The notes under the pieces are model-generated. The model saw only the letters and a list, made by a program, of their open reading frames with translations. It searched no databases and was not told where the DNA came from. Below are positions 27,531-35,539 of a DNA stretch of 64,000 nucleotides, in pieces. The translations under genes were made by a program, and so were the position numbers. Numbering within the stretch: position 1 is the stretch's first letter; every line of letters begins with the position of its first letter. This DNA comes from Candidatus Gastranaerophilales bacterium (GTDB taxonomy: Bacteria; Cyanobacteriota; Vampirovibrionia; Gastranaerophilales; Gastranaerophilaceae). The stretch spans positions 1 through 64,000 of the forward strand of contig CALUPF010000015.1 of assembly GCA_944322545.1 (NCBI GenBank). The letters run 5' to 3'.

Positions 27531-29438
27531 ATGAGTAAAACGTTAATGACTGAAAAAGTTTGGCAAAGCTGGAACATAAGCAAAGAATTAAAAGAAATTT
27601 TTGACAAAAGTTCAAATGTAATTTTACCAAAAAACAGAGATGAATTAATAGAACTCTCTGTTGGAGGAAAAGACAATCTAACCTACAACGTAGAATATCC
27701 TGTTGAAGGACAAGGAAATGTTGTAGAAGCAACTGTCACAAAATGTAAGAACGGAATTGGCATTAACTATCCTGATCCTTATATGAGAAGACGTGACCCA
27801 GACTGTATGGTTGTAAACAATATTGCAATGACAGACAAGGTTACGTTTAAAGAACGTTTTTCGAAAGAATTTGATGGAATCAGAAAAGAAACACTTGAAT
27901 GGCTAGCTAGCAACGAAATTATTCTTGTTCCATTTATGGCTGGAGGTAATGAATATGGATATCCAGCATTAATGGTTGCACCTAAAAATGCAGCATTTTT
28001 CGCAGCTAGCATCTATGACTTGCAAGGCGTAATTCCAAACGACAAATTGGAAAAAGACTTTGCACCAACTGCAATAATATACGTTGCACCACCATTTAGA
28101 CACACTCACTTTGATGGAAAACAAGTTGTTGTACATAACCAACAAGGCACAGTACATGAAGTCTTTTCTTACAACTTATATCCAGGTCCTAGTGCAAAAA
28201 AAGGTGTATATGGTGTTTTATTAGCACTTGGGTTAAAAGAAGATTTCGTTACGATTCACGCATCTACTGTAAACATAACAACACCTTATGACAATGACAT
28301 AAGCATATTGCATGAAGGTGCATCTGGTAGTGGGAAAAGTGAAATGCTTGAATACGCTCACCGTGAAGAAGATGGACGTTTGCTTTTAGGTAGAAACGTT
28401 GTGACAGGTGAAGAAAAGTATCTAGCATTACAACAAGGTTGTAAACTTCAACCAGTAACAGATGATATGGCATTGTGTCACCCAAGCTTTAGAAAAGACA
28501 ATGGCAGACTATGTGTTGCAGATGCTGAAAAGTCTTGGTTTGTAAGAATTGACCACATAAAAAAATATGGAACAGACCCAAACCTTGAATCAGTTACAAC
28601 TTGTCCTAAAGAACCACTTATATTCTTTAACTTAGAAGCACATCCTGACTCAACTTGTTTAATATGGGAACATACAGAAGATGCTCCTGGTAAGAAATGT
28701 CCAAACCCTAGAATAATCATTCCAAGAGAGCAAATCAAAAACATTCAAAACGGACCTATTGAGATAGATTACAGAAGTTTTGGACTGAGAACACCTCCTT
28801 GCACAAAGGAAAATCCATCTTATGGTATATTTGGTATGTTACATATCCTTCCACCAGCGTTAGCTTGGTTATGGAGGCTAGTTGCTCCTAGAGGATTTGG
28901 CAACCCAAGTATTACAAATACAAGCAAGAATGCTTTCAAACTAGAAAGTGAAGGTGTTGGCTCATTCTGGCCATTTGCAACAGGAAAAAGAGTTGATTTG
29001 GCAAACATTCTTCTTGAACAGTTCATGAAAACCACAAAAACAAGAAATATTCTTATCCCAAATCAACATATTGGTTCTTGGGAAGTAGGTTTTATGGCAG
29101 AGTGGGTTATTCGTGAATATCTAGCAAGAAGAGGCCAAGCATCATTTAGAAAACTAAATCTAAAACCGTCAAGACACCCTCTAGGCGGTTATATTCCTGA
29201 AAACATTCACGTTGAAGGTACACCAATATCTAAAAAATTCTTTGATGTTACAAAACAACCTCAAATCGAAGAAGAAGGATATGATGCAGGTGCAAAAATG
29301 CTTGAAGACTTCTTTAAAGAAGAGCTTAAGCTTTATTTGAAATCCGACTTACATCCATTAGGCAAAGCTATTATACTTTGCTGTATGGATAATGGTACTG
29401 TTGATGATTATGAAAAATTAATCCCAGGTACATACTAA
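27531..29438 (+). CDS. DUF4914-family protein with PEPCK/HPr-kinase-like P-loop
   Basis: A 635-aa cytoplasmic protein that resembles the DUF4914 family. It has a P-loop GASGSGKSE starting at residue 263, followed by a basic and acidic strand (A-H-R-E-E-D-G-R), the arrangement seen in PEP carboxykinase and HPr kinase folds. Conserved-looking segments include FMAGGNEYGYPA, Y-V-A-P-P-F-R-H-T-H-F and R-P-style Y-I-P-E-N-I-H. The large size and strong sequence regularity suggest a metabolic enzyme or a nucleotide-dependent kinase. Substrate is unknown. Its stop lies 10 bp from that of the convergent gene. Confidence 0.75.
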   Translation: MSKTLMTEKVWQSWNISKELKEIFDKSSNVILPKNRDELIELSVGGKDNLTYNVEYPVEGQGNVVEATVTKCKNGIGINYPDPYMRRRDPDCMVVNNIAMTDKVTFKERFSKEFDGIRKETLEWLASNEIILVPFMAGGNEYGYPALMVAPKNAAFFAASIYDLQGVIPNDKLEKDFAPTAIIYVAPPFRHTHFDGKQVVVHNQQGTVHEVFSYNLYPGPSAKKGVYGVLLALGLKEDFVTIHASTVNITTPYDNDISILHEGASGSGKSEMLEYAHREEDGRLLLGRNVVTGEEKYLALQQGCKLQPVTDDMALCHPSFRKDNGRLCVADAEKSWFVRIDHIKKYGTDPNLESVTTCPKEPLIFFNLEAHPDSTCLIWEHTEDAPGKKCPNPRIIIPREQIKNIQNGPIEIDYRSFGLRTPPCTKENPSYGIFGMLHILPPALAWLWRLVAPRGFGNPSITNTSKNAFKLESEGVGSFWPFATGKRVDLANILLEQFMKTTKTRNILIPNQHIGSWEVGFMAEWVIREYLARRGQASFRKLNLKPSRHPLGGYIPENIHVEGTPISKKFFDVTKQPQIEEEGYDAGAKMLEDFFKEELKLYLKSDLHPLGKAIILCCMDNGTVDDYEKLIPGTY

Positions 29439-29448
29439 GAATAAAAAA

Positions 29449-31245
29449 TTATTTATTCGAAGGCTGTAATTTCTTTTTGAAGTTACAGCCTTCGTCATTA
29501 TTATCAATTTTTCCATCAAAATCATTATCTATAGCATCAAAACAAGAATTTATAGAATTCAATGATTCTGAAGCTGGATTTTTATAAAGCCATTTTTCAG
29601 GAATCTTATTCCAAAAATACAAAAAGCTGGTTCTGAATTTTTTAGAAAGCTCAATATTTTTAATTATTAATACATTTTCATCATTATAACTTTCACCACT
29701 TTTTGAAAAATTCATTGAGCCTACAATAGTATATTTATCATCTACAATCATAGATTTCATATGCATTTTACCTGCTCTATTTTCAGCTTTAACTTTGATT
29801 TTGTTAGCTCTTAATTTTTTAACAGATGAATATCTGTTGTTTGCAAATGTTGCATCAACAATTATTCTTACATCAACACCTCGTTTTTTTGCATTAATTA
29901 ATGCTTCATTGAAATCATTATGAGTAACAACAAATACAGGAACATAAACATATTTTTTTGAAGAATTAATAATATCAATAAGTCTGTTTTTTATGACTGC
30001 ATCCTGTGGTGAAAAATACACTTCAATATCAGAATTCCCTAAATAGTTTTTATTTATTTCAGTTTTTTGCTTAGATTTATGAAAATACCCATTATACATT
30101 TGCTCAAACTCATTTTCATAGATTTTTGCAATTTGAGCAGAATCAATTAATATAACAGAATTAGCATTAAAGCCTGATAAATCAGTACGTGAAATATTAG
30201 CAGAGCCTGTCCAAACACGCTTTGAATCAAAAATAAAAAACTTATTATGCATAATCGAATCAGAAAAACTAAAATCAGGATTATTTTTCAAATTTTCATT
30301 ATATTCAACATCTGAACGACAATTTTTTAATATTTTTTTTAATTTAAAATTTTCACTATAAATAGTATAACCTTTTTTATCAACGTCATAAATCCATCTA
30401 ATTCGTACACCTCTATTTTGAGCAGTAATTAATGCATTAGTAATTTCAGGTTGAGAATCAATTCCGTATATAGCAAAATCAATTGTTCTTTTTGCGTTTT
30501 TTATTTCTTTTAATAAAGACTGACAAGCTGTTGTAAGACACTTATTAGATGGATAGTAATATTTAGTAAAATCAGTCACATAAAATTCTACAAAAGCATC
30601 TTTATAAATTGGGTTATATTTTTCATAGACATCTTTAGGATAAACAATAAAATGATCTTTCTCCTTTTGGGAACTTATATGACAATACTTACAAATTTTG
30701 GAATCACTAGGAACATCAGAAGCTTTAATTATTTCAATATATGGAGAATCGCTTGAATACTTACAATCCAGTTTATGAACTTTTTTACTTTTTTTATTAT
30801 ATTTAACAAGGTTTAAGGATTTTGCAAATTCAATATTTTTTTTAACAACATCTAAATTTCCACCCGTAATAACATAGCCATATTTTATCAAATTCGATTC
30901 ATAGTCAGATTCATCAGCTAAAATAAACTTCATTTTATTATTTTGTATTTTATAAACTTTAATTTTCTGACCGAAAAGTACTTTTTTAGCATATAAATTT
31001 GAAAGATATGACAAACGTAAATTATCAATTGTAGATAAACCTGTATCTTTAAATTTTAAATCGTATAAAATGATATGCTCATCTTCATCACAAACTTTAT
31101 TTCTATTAAAATCAACAAAAAATTCAGAAGCGTCAACTACTTTCAAAACCTCAAATGAATCATCTTTTTTTAAACAAAAAAAGGAAATTGAAAGAAAAAC
31201 CCAAAATATAATTAGTGCAGAAAAATATTTTGAAAACTTATTCAT
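29449..31245 (-). CDS. Secreted multidomain protein: nuclease-like domain plus two phospholipase D domains
   Basis: A 598-aa protein with a membrane-targeting N terminus (residues 8-25). Order: a thermonuclease (SNase)-like region (V-L-K-V-V-D-A-S onward, about 33-140), a short Cys motif (K-V-H-K-L-D-C-K-Y then K-I-C-K-Y-C-H, about 155-195) of the kind that follows such domains, two PLD domains with H-x-K-x4-D motifs (H-N-K-F-F-I-F-D and H-M-K-S-M-I-V-D), and a C-terminal D-N-D-F-D-G-K-I-D loop between two Cys. PLD proteins hydrolyse phosphodiester bonds in nucleic acids or phospholipids; with an SNase-like region, nucleic acid is the likelier substrate (inference). Confidence 0.85.
   Translation of the reverse strand: MNKFSKYFSALIIFWVFLSISFFCLKKDDSFEVLKVVDASEFFVDFNRNKVCDEDEHIILYDLKFKDTGLSTIDNLRLSYLSNLYAKKVLFGQKIKVYKIQNNKMKFILADESDYESNLIKYGYVITGGNLDVVKKNIEFAKSLNLVKYNKKSKKVHKLDCKYSSDSPYIEIIKASDVPSDSKICKYCHISSQKEKDHFIVYPKDVYEKYNPIYKDAFVEFYVTDFTKYYYPSNKCLTTACQSLLKEIKNAKRTIDFAIYGIDSQPEITNALITAQNRGVRIRWIYDVDKKGYTIYSENFKLKKILKNCRSDVEYNENLKNNPDFSFSDSIMHNKFFIFDSKRVWTGSANISRTDLSGFNANSVILIDSAQIAKIYENEFEQMYNGYFHKSKQKTEINKNYLGNSDIEVYFSPQDAVIKNRLIDIINSSKKYVYVPVFVVTHNDFNEALINAKKRGVDVRIIVDATFANNRYSSVKKLRANKIKVKAENRAGKMHMKSMIVDDKYTIVGSMNFSKSGESYNDENVLIIKNIELSKKFRTSFLYFWNKIPEKWLYKNPASESLNSINSCFDAIDNDFDGKIDNNDEGCNFKKKLQPSNK
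29458..29494 (-). terminator. 12-bp inverted repeat over the last codons of the PLD gene, possible terminator
   Basis: CGAAGGCTGTAA and its complement flank a 13-base loop inside the final codons, and a T6 run follows 9-10 bases after the stem in the minus direction. Terminator function is likely but the T-run is not immediate. Confidence 0.4.
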
Positions 31246-31330
31246 AATTAAATTATAAAAATAAATTCAATATAAGTAAATTTAGATTAATATTTTGGCA
31301 TTATTCATATAAATACAGTAAAATCATTTT

Positions 31331-33775
31331 ATGAAAAAAGTTTTTGCATACATTCATACACACTGGGATAAAGAGTGGTACAGAGAATTCGAAGAGTTTC
31401 GTTTAAGACTCGTGGAAGTCATAGATGATGCATTAGAAAAGCTGAAAAAAGATGAAATCCCAGCATTCTACTTTGATGGTCAAACAAGTGCATTAGAAGA
31501 CTATCTTGAAATAAAACCTGAAAATAAAAAAGTAATACAAAAACTAATTCAACAAAAAAAATTTTTTATTGGTCCATATTACTGTTCAACAGACAGTTTT
31601 TTAGTTGACAAAGAAAGCATCATAAAAAACCTGCAACAAGGAATTGCTTACTCAAAAGAATTCGGTTGCAATGATTTTATAGGCTATCATGCAGACACCT
31701 TTGGTCATAGCAGGTTTATTCCTGAAATAATCAAATATTTCAATATCCCATATGCAATTTTTTGGAGGGGACTAGGAGAACTAGAAGCAGACTTTCTTTT
31801 TAGAAATGTAAAAACCACTTATTTAATTGAAGGCTATTTTCACGACTACTTCAATGCAAATGTCTCATATGAAAAAAAAGCACAAATGCTTAAAAGAACA
31901 CTAGATAGGATTTCAAAATATTCTTCAGACTACATACTACTTCCAATTGGCGCAGATCATATGAAATGTGCTGATAATTTAAAAGCACAGATAAAAGAAA
32001 TCAGCAAATACCTAAATGACTACGAAATAATACTATCTACGCCTTTTGAATACTTTAATAAAATATCTTCAGAATTTAAAAATAATATAGATACAGAATT
32101 TAGAGATACAAAAAGAAATTTCATCCTACCAGGTGTATACTCATCGAGAATCGATTTGAAGCAAGAAAATGCAAAATACCAATGGGAATTAAGTAGAATT
32201 ATCCAGCCACTATCAGCAATATTTTCATTTTTTAAACAAACAAAAAATTTTCAACAAAACATTGATTACATCTATAAAGAACTAATCAAAAATCATCCTC
32301 ATGACAGCATTTATGGTTGCAGCATAGATAATGTACATAAAGAAAATAAAATCCGTTTCTTGCGTGTCTCAGAAGGCTGTAATGCAATATTTAATTCAAT
32401 TAAAAGAGATATAATTTCACAAAATAATTTATCAGTTGTAAATCTCTCAAACTACGATTTCTCAGGAGCATTAAAAATAGTTACAGATAAAAAACTTGAT
32501 AAAAAATACAATGCTCAACTAATTTCAAAACAAAAAGGATTTCCTTTATTAAAAGTCTATGACATAAATCAAGTACCAATAACAGAAGATTACACAACGA
32601 TATATGAATATCTTGTTGATTTAAAACCAATTGAAAATTGTTCAATTAAAGAAATAACAGAAAAAGGCGTTAATACAAAATCAACATTGAAAATTACAGA
32701 CACATCAATTGAAAATGACAAAATAAAATTGTCTGTAAAAAATGGAAAAATAGAAATTTTGGATAAATCTAAAAACAAAAAATATTCAGATTTCATAAAC
32801 TTCTACGACAGAGCTGACATAGGTGATAGCTATAATTTTGGTGCACTAAAAAATGACAAACCTATTACATCAAAATTAATAAAGACAAAAATAAAAGAAA
32901 CTGGAAAAATAAGAAATATTTTAGAAATCCAATTTGAGCTGAATATTCCTAAAACATCTACAGAAAATAAACGCTCAAAAACAATCAAAAAACATAATAT
33001 AAAACTATTTGCAATTTTAGAAAATCAAAACAATTACATTGAATTCAAAGTAGAATTTGAAAACAAATCATTAAATCATATTTTGCAAATTGGTTTAAAT
33101 TTAGAAAAAGACATAACAGAAACAGAGTCAGATGATTTAACAGGATACATTAAAAGAAAATTTGACCCAAATTACAACATATATGAAAAAATACCTGCCC
33201 CAAGGGGCGTTGAACTAAAACTAAATACAGCGCCAATGCAAAAGTTTGTATTCTCACAAAATATTGGAGTAATAACAAAAGGTTTACAAGAATATGAAAT
33301 AAATAAAAACGCTCTTTTAATAACTTTACTAAGAGCAACAGGAACAATTTCAAATCCTCAAAACTCAACAAGAGGAACACCAGCTGGACCACCACTTCCA
33401 ACACCTGATTTGCAAATGTTAGAAAAAAACCAAGCTAATTTTGCGATTTGCTTTAAAGATAAAATTGAAGAACTCGAAATAGAAACAGAAAAATTTTATA
33501 ACTCTGCTATTTTGTTTAATGCAAAATTAAAAAAACAAAAACTTTTCAATTTTAATAACAAACTTATCCAGATAAGCACAATAAAAACAAACAAAAATAA
33601 CGATTTAATAATCAGATTTGTTAATAAATCTGAAAAAGCAGAATATATCAATTTTACAACAGAATTAAAAAACAAAGGAATATACATTACAGACGCAATG
33701 GAAAATATTCAAAAAGAATACAACAATATTCCAATTAAACCAAATTCGTTTTTAACAATACTAATAAAAAAATAG
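31331..33775 (+). CDS. Glycoside hydrolase family 38 (alpha-mannosidase/mannosylglycerate-type)
   Basis: An 814-aa protein that opens KKVFAYIHTHWDKEWYREF, the zinc-binding H-x-H-W-D start of GH38, with G-Y-H-A-D-T-F-G-H-S holding the nucleophile D122 and N-H-P-H-D-S-I-Y-G-C around residue 325 for the third helical domain. The C-terminal beta-rich half (P-R-G-V-E-L, R-G-T-P-A-G-P-P) is the usual substrate-binding part. There is no signal peptide, so it acts on imported or internal mannosides; soluble bacterial members include 2-O-mannosyl-glycerate hydrolases. The TAG at 33773 is 1 bp from the stop of the convergent gene. Confidence 0.92.
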   Translation: MKKVFAYIHTHWDKEWYREFEEFRLRLVEVIDDALEKLKKDEIPAFYFDGQTSALEDYLEIKPENKKVIQKLIQQKKFFIGPYYCSTDSFLVDKESIIKNLQQGIAYSKEFGCNDFIGYHADTFGHSRFIPEIIKYFNIPYAIFWRGLGELEADFLFRNVKTTYLIEGYFHDYFNANVSYEKKAQMLKRTLDRISKYSSDYILLPIGADHMKCADNLKAQIKEISKYLNDYEIILSTPFEYFNKISSEFKNNIDTEFRDTKRNFILPGVYSSRIDLKQENAKYQWELSRIIQPLSAIFSFFKQTKNFQQNIDYIYKELIKNHPHDSIYGCSIDNVHKENKIRFLRVSEGCNAIFNSIKRDIISQNNLSVVNLSNYDFSGALKIVTDKKLDKKYNAQLISKQKGFPLLKVYDINQVPITEDYTTIYEYLVDLKPIENCSIKEITEKGVNTKSTLKITDTSIENDKIKLSVKNGKIEILDKSKNKKYSDFINFYDRADIGDSYNFGALKNDKPITSKLIKTKIKETGKIRNILEIQFELNIPKTSTENKRSKTIKKHNIKLFAILENQNNYIEFKVEFENKSLNHILQIGLNLEKDITETESDDLTGYIKRKFDPNYNIYEKIPAPRGVELKLNTAPMQKFVFSQNIGVITKGLQEYEINKNALLITLLRATGTISNPQNSTRGTPAGPPLPTPDLQMLEKNQANFAICFKDKIEELEIETEKFYNSAILFNAKLKKQKLFNFNNKLIQISTIKTNKNNDLIIRFVNKSEKAEYINFTTELKNKGIYITDAMENIQKEYNNIPIKPNSFLTILIKK

Positions 33776-33776
33776 A

Positions 33777-34175
33777 CTATTTACATTTTTTATTACATTG
33801 ACTATACATATCATTGGGTGTCATTATCCAGATTTTAATGTCATATTTTGAAGCAACAGATTTTAGCCTGTTTAAATATCTCAAATCAGTTTGAGGTTTT
33901 TCCATAATAAGAACAACACCTGGCTTTTTGTTTGTACAATTGGCATAATAAAGTGCCTGACCAATAGATTCAGCCCATTTATTTGCAAAATCAAATTCAA
34001 TTGCATAATCATTTGTTAAACAATCAATTCTTGTGCCATCTTGCAAAATAACTTCTGTTTTTCCATCATTACTTTTACACCAAACATTTTGATATTCTTT
34101 TTCCAAATATATGTGCGATGCAAAACAAGATTGCTGAAAAAAAACAAACGAAAATAATAAAATAAAAAATCTCAT
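33777..34175 (-). CDS. Secreted PD-(D/E)XK-like nuclease-fold protein
   Basis: The start is set at ATG 34175, overlapping the stop of the upstream gene by one base (TAATG); the longer TTG reading is less likely. The 132-aa product has a signal peptide (MRFFILLFSFVFFQQSCFA). The mature part shows D-G-T-R-I-D, then A-I-E-F-D-F-A-N-K-W-A-E-S-I-G-Q-A-L-Y-Y and V-V-L-I-M-E-K-P, the D...E-x-D...K order of PD-(D/E)XK folds. Cys residues (four in the mature part) suggest disulfides. It is translationally coupled to the small Cys-rich protein. Confidence 0.65.
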   Translation of the reverse strand: MRFFILLFSFVFFQQSCFASHIYLEKEYQNVWCKSNDGKTEVILQDGTRIDCLTNDYAIEFDFANKWAESIGQALYYANCTNKKPGVVLIMEKPQTDLRYLNRLKSVASKYDIKIWIMTPNDMYSQCNKKCK

Positions 34176-34363
34176 TAATAACACACACAAGAAGGACTCA
34201 ATGACCCATCACAGCAAACAGCTCGCGAATGACTGCATCCACAAACACCACCATGATGGGAACAACAACCTCTTCTTTGGGGTTCAGATTTTAAAGAAAT
34301 AACAGCAAAACAAGCACTACTACAAAAGAAAACTAAAAATAAAATAATTACAAATCTTTTCAT
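34175..34363 (-). CDS. Small secreted cysteine-rich protein
   Basis: The 62-aa product has a signal peptide (MKRFVIILFLVFFCSSACFA) and a mature part R-R-G-C-C-S-H-H-G-G-V-C-G-C ... V-C-C-D-G-S-L-S-P-S-C-V-C, with eight or nine Cys and two His. The pattern resembles small exported domains (C-C-S-H-H-G-G-V and C-C-D-G-x-x-S-P-x-C) found in several bacterial groups, often next to exported endonuclease-like proteins. It could bind metal. It precedes the nuclease-fold gene with a one-base overlap. Confidence 0.75.
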   Translation of the reverse strand: MKRFVIILFLVFFCSSACFAVISLKSEPQRRGCCSHHGGVCGCSHSRAVCCDGSLSPSCVCY

Positions 34364-34444
34364 ATTAAATCCATAAAATTATAAACATTAATATTATAGA
34401 TAATTAATAAAAAATACCATTACATTTATGTAACAAGCAAAAAA

Positions 34445-34518
34445 TCGGAATGACAGGATTCGAACCTGCGGCCCCCGCGTCCCGAACACGGTGCGCTACC
34501 AAACTGCGCTACATTCCG
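34445..34518 (-). tRNA. tRNA-Pro (CGG)
   Basis: On the minus strand: acceptor CGGAATG/CATTCCG, D-arm GCGCAGTTTGGTAGCGC, anticodon loop TTCGGGA (anticodon CGG), T-loop GTTCGAATC and discriminator A. The CCA end is not encoded. Confidence 0.93.
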
Positions 34519-34686
34519 ATATTTAATTTATACTTAGCACACCTACGGTGCTTCCTCTCTTAAAATAACATTCAGTTATTTTCTTCAGCAGAGTCAAACT
34601 GCGATACATTCAGACATTTAATTTATACTTGTACACCTACGGTGTATCTTCTCATAAAATAACATTTAGTTATTTTATTCTCGAGT
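34498..34686. repeat. Tandem duplication of about 95 bp containing a degenerate tRNA-Pro fragment
   Basis: Unit 1 (34498-34592) and unit 2 (34593-34686) align over nearly their full length: each begins with a piece matching the 5' end of tRNA-Pro (in minus sense), then ATTTAATTTATACTT, a small hairpin around CACCTACGGTG and a second hairpin AAAATAAC/GTTATTTT. In unit 1 the tRNA piece is the real gene end; in unit 2 it is decayed (4 of 22 bases differ). Confidence 0.7.
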
Positions 34687-34734
34687 CAAACATTGATAAA
34701 GAATAAAAGAATAAAAAAATAAGCAATTAAAAAT

Positions 34735-34808
<74 letters not shown>

Positions 34809-34887
34809 AAAATTAAATGTTATTAAATGTACTATATATTAATTCTAATACAAGAAAATTAAAAATAAATCCCTAAACATAAAAGCT

Positions 34888-35090
34888 AAAAAGTCCTGTC
34901 TTCAACTGACAGAACCTTTAAAATCTAAATCTCTTCCCTAAATTCCCAAACGGCTAGTAGCCAAAACCTAATTCAAAAAACTTTCTCAATCTTCCTAATA
35001 AAAAAATTCCTTTTTTCTTTTTCCTCTTCCTTGATTTACGCAATCCCCGGAAACAGCCATCACCCCTTTCGTTCCCAACAGGCTTTCAAT
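34888..35090 (-). ncRNA. Candidate stand-alone ~200-nt structured RNA
   Basis: A transcription unit with no open frame. A promoter (TTGTAT, 17 bases, TATGAT on the minus strand at 35125-35097) and an intrinsic terminator (GTTCTGTC/GACAGGAC stem at 34893-34915, then T5) bound about 200 bases. The body has a G/C-rich 5' part (C-C-T-G-T-T-G-G-G-A-A-C and a GGCTGTTTCCGGGG-like block), a long purine-rich stretch and a GGCT-ACT-AGCC mini-hairpin. Size suits 6S RNA, but the required 5'/3' closing stem is not obvious, so no name is given. Confidence 0.5.
34892..34915 (-). terminator. Intrinsic terminator of candidate RNA
   Basis: In the minus direction an 8-bp stem (with one G-U pair) and 7-base loop are followed by T5 (34888-34892). 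Confidence 0.65.
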
Positions 35091-35096
35091 AAAATA

Positions 35097-35125
35097 ATCA
35101 TACAAAGATAAAAGATGTTATACAA
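35097..35125 (-). promoter_or_regulatory. Sigma70-type promoter of candidate RNA
   Basis: Minus-strand TTGTAT (35125-35120) and TATGAT (35102-35097) with exactly 17 bases between; no reading frame begins downstream. Confidence 0.55.
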
Positions 35126-35230
35126 TAAGAATTTTGTAAAATAAGTTTTACAATTGACCATGCCTCCTAGTACAACTGGATAAAAAATTATTTTACAAAC
35201 TTAATAAAGAAAAATTAATAAAAATAAAAA

Positions 35231-35490
35231 GCCGTGCCACTGCCTATCGACATATATAAAAACAGTTCATCAAAATATTCATCTCCCTCTCAAAACTCTT
35301 CCACCCGAAAGTTAAATCTTAGTGCTGCTTCATTCCTGATCTGACACGGTTCGATTGCTTTCGCCGAAAAAATCTGAGCAATCATAAACAAATATTCGAC
35401 TCCCCGCTTCCACATAAGCCTCACAGCAGGCTCTGCACCCCGCATAAGCGTTCGGGTCGAGAGATCCGCCAAGTCCCCGTGGAGCACGGC
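35231..35490 (-). ncRNA. ffs: Signal recognition particle RNA, large bacterial type
   Basis: On the minus strand the 5' end GCCGTGCT pairs with the 3' end GGCACGGC, and the conserved helix-8 motif G-T-C-A-G-A-T-C-A-G-G-A-A-T-G-A-A-G-C-A lies at 35345-35324, with the GGAA tetraloop and the A-rich internal loop that bind Ffh. The length of about 260 bases means an Alu-type domain is present, as in Bacillus and relatives, not the short 4.5S form. The locus is more GC-rich than its surroundings. A T-rich run follows the 3' end and TATAAA at 35506-35501 is a possible -10 box. The exact ends are estimated from the pairing. Confidence 0.88.
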
Positions 35491-35539
35491 TGATTTATAT
35501 TTTATACTAAAAAAAGCTAACACGCAATTGCTTTAATAA

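Noticed and set aside
34888..35090. tmRNA, RNase P RNA or 6S RNA
   Set aside because: No tRNA-like ends or tag frame, no RNase P core motif, and no clear 6S closing stem; left as a candidate of unknown class.
35135..35180. Short frame after AGGAGG on the minus strand between SRP RNA and the candidate RNA
   Set aside because: The ATG is one base from the ribosome-site-like sequence and the frame runs into the candidate RNA; no protein-like composition.
35290..35523. 77-aa minus-strand open frame
   Set aside because: It lies almost wholly over the SRP RNA gene, has no ribosome site and its composition reflects the GC-rich RNA.
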